Below, piece by piece: positions 6,661-6,702 of a DNA stretch of 6,702 bases. The position numbers and the translations under genes are program-made. The notes under the pieces were generated by a model. It was not told the DNA's origin. It saw only the letters and a list, made by a program, of their open reading frames with translations, and did not search any database. Source of the stretch: an uncultured Pseudomonas sp. (GTDB lineage Bacteria; Pseudomonadota; Gammaproteobacteria; Pseudomonadales; Pseudomonadaceae); assembly GCA_946886875.1 (NCBI GenBank), contig CAMPJN010000210.1, positions 1 to 6,702 of the forward strand, in the 5' to 3' direction. Numbering within the stretch: the first letter of the stretch is position 1; each line of letters opens with the position of its first letter.

Positions 6661-6694
6661 ACGATAAGACAAAAAGATGACTGTTATGTGACAG
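6661..6694 (-). promoter_or_regulatory. Pho box and -10 element of a PhoB-activated promoter
   Basis: The minus strand from 6694 to 6677 reads CTGTCAC-ATAA-CAGTCAT. The PhoB consensus is two CTGTCAT heptamers separated by a 4-bp A/T spacer. Each heptamer here matches at 6 of 7 positions and the spacer is all A/T. Exactly 10 nt beyond the second heptamer is TATCGT (6666-6661), a 4 of 6 match to TATAAT. In PhoB-activated promoters such as E. coli phoA, the box replaces the -35 and lies 10 nt before the -10, so the geometry fits. The start codon at 6627 would then have a leader of about 25-30 nt. Only 8 bp upstream of the box are in the window, so additional tandem boxes cannot be seen. Confidence 0.82.
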
Positions 6695-6702
6695 CGGGCG
6701 CC

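Overview
The window looks like a chromosomal segment of a Pseudomonas or close gammaproteobacterial relative. The DNA is GC-rich with GC-ending codons, the ribosome binding sites are AGAAGG/AGAGG-like, and the gene types are typical of that genus. There is no sign of a mobile element, CRISPR array, tRNA or rRNA.

Layout from left to right. At the left edge (1-35, minus) are the first 11 codons of a LysR-type regulator, transcribed away from an acyl-CoA dehydrogenase gene (195-1424, plus). The two share a 159-bp AT-rich control region. The dehydrogenase resembles the ACAD10/ACAD11 group and ends in a clean hairpin terminator (1441-1468). Next comes a large cyclic-di-GMP protein (about 1602-4853, plus) with a long N-terminal DUF1631-like region, a GGDEF domain that has lost its catalytic and inhibitory-site residues, and an EAL domain that keeps every catalytic residue I could check. 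It is predicted to be a phosphodiesterase, not a cyclase.

Converging on it from the right are two minus-strand genes. One is a 55-codon basic small ORF (4874-5041) with a good ribosome binding site. The other is a 460-residue secreted protein (5245-6627) that joins a PstS-like phosphate-binding domain to an OmpA-type peptidoglycan-binding domain. Just upstream of that gene, at the right edge of the window, is a near-consensus Pho box (6677-6694) followed 10 nt later by a -10-like hexamer, the same spacing as in PhoB-activated promoters.

The genes are separate transcription units and not one pathway: LysR/dehydrogenase (acyl-CoA catabolism), the c-di-GMP phosphodiesterase (signalling), and the phosphate-starvation-type cell-wall-anchored binding protein, with the small ORF possibly transcribed downstream of it. 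I do not see a wholly new multigene system. The most notable items are the Pho-box-driven PstS-OmpA fusion, the degenerate-GGDEF/intact-EAL DUF1631 protein, and the small ORF.
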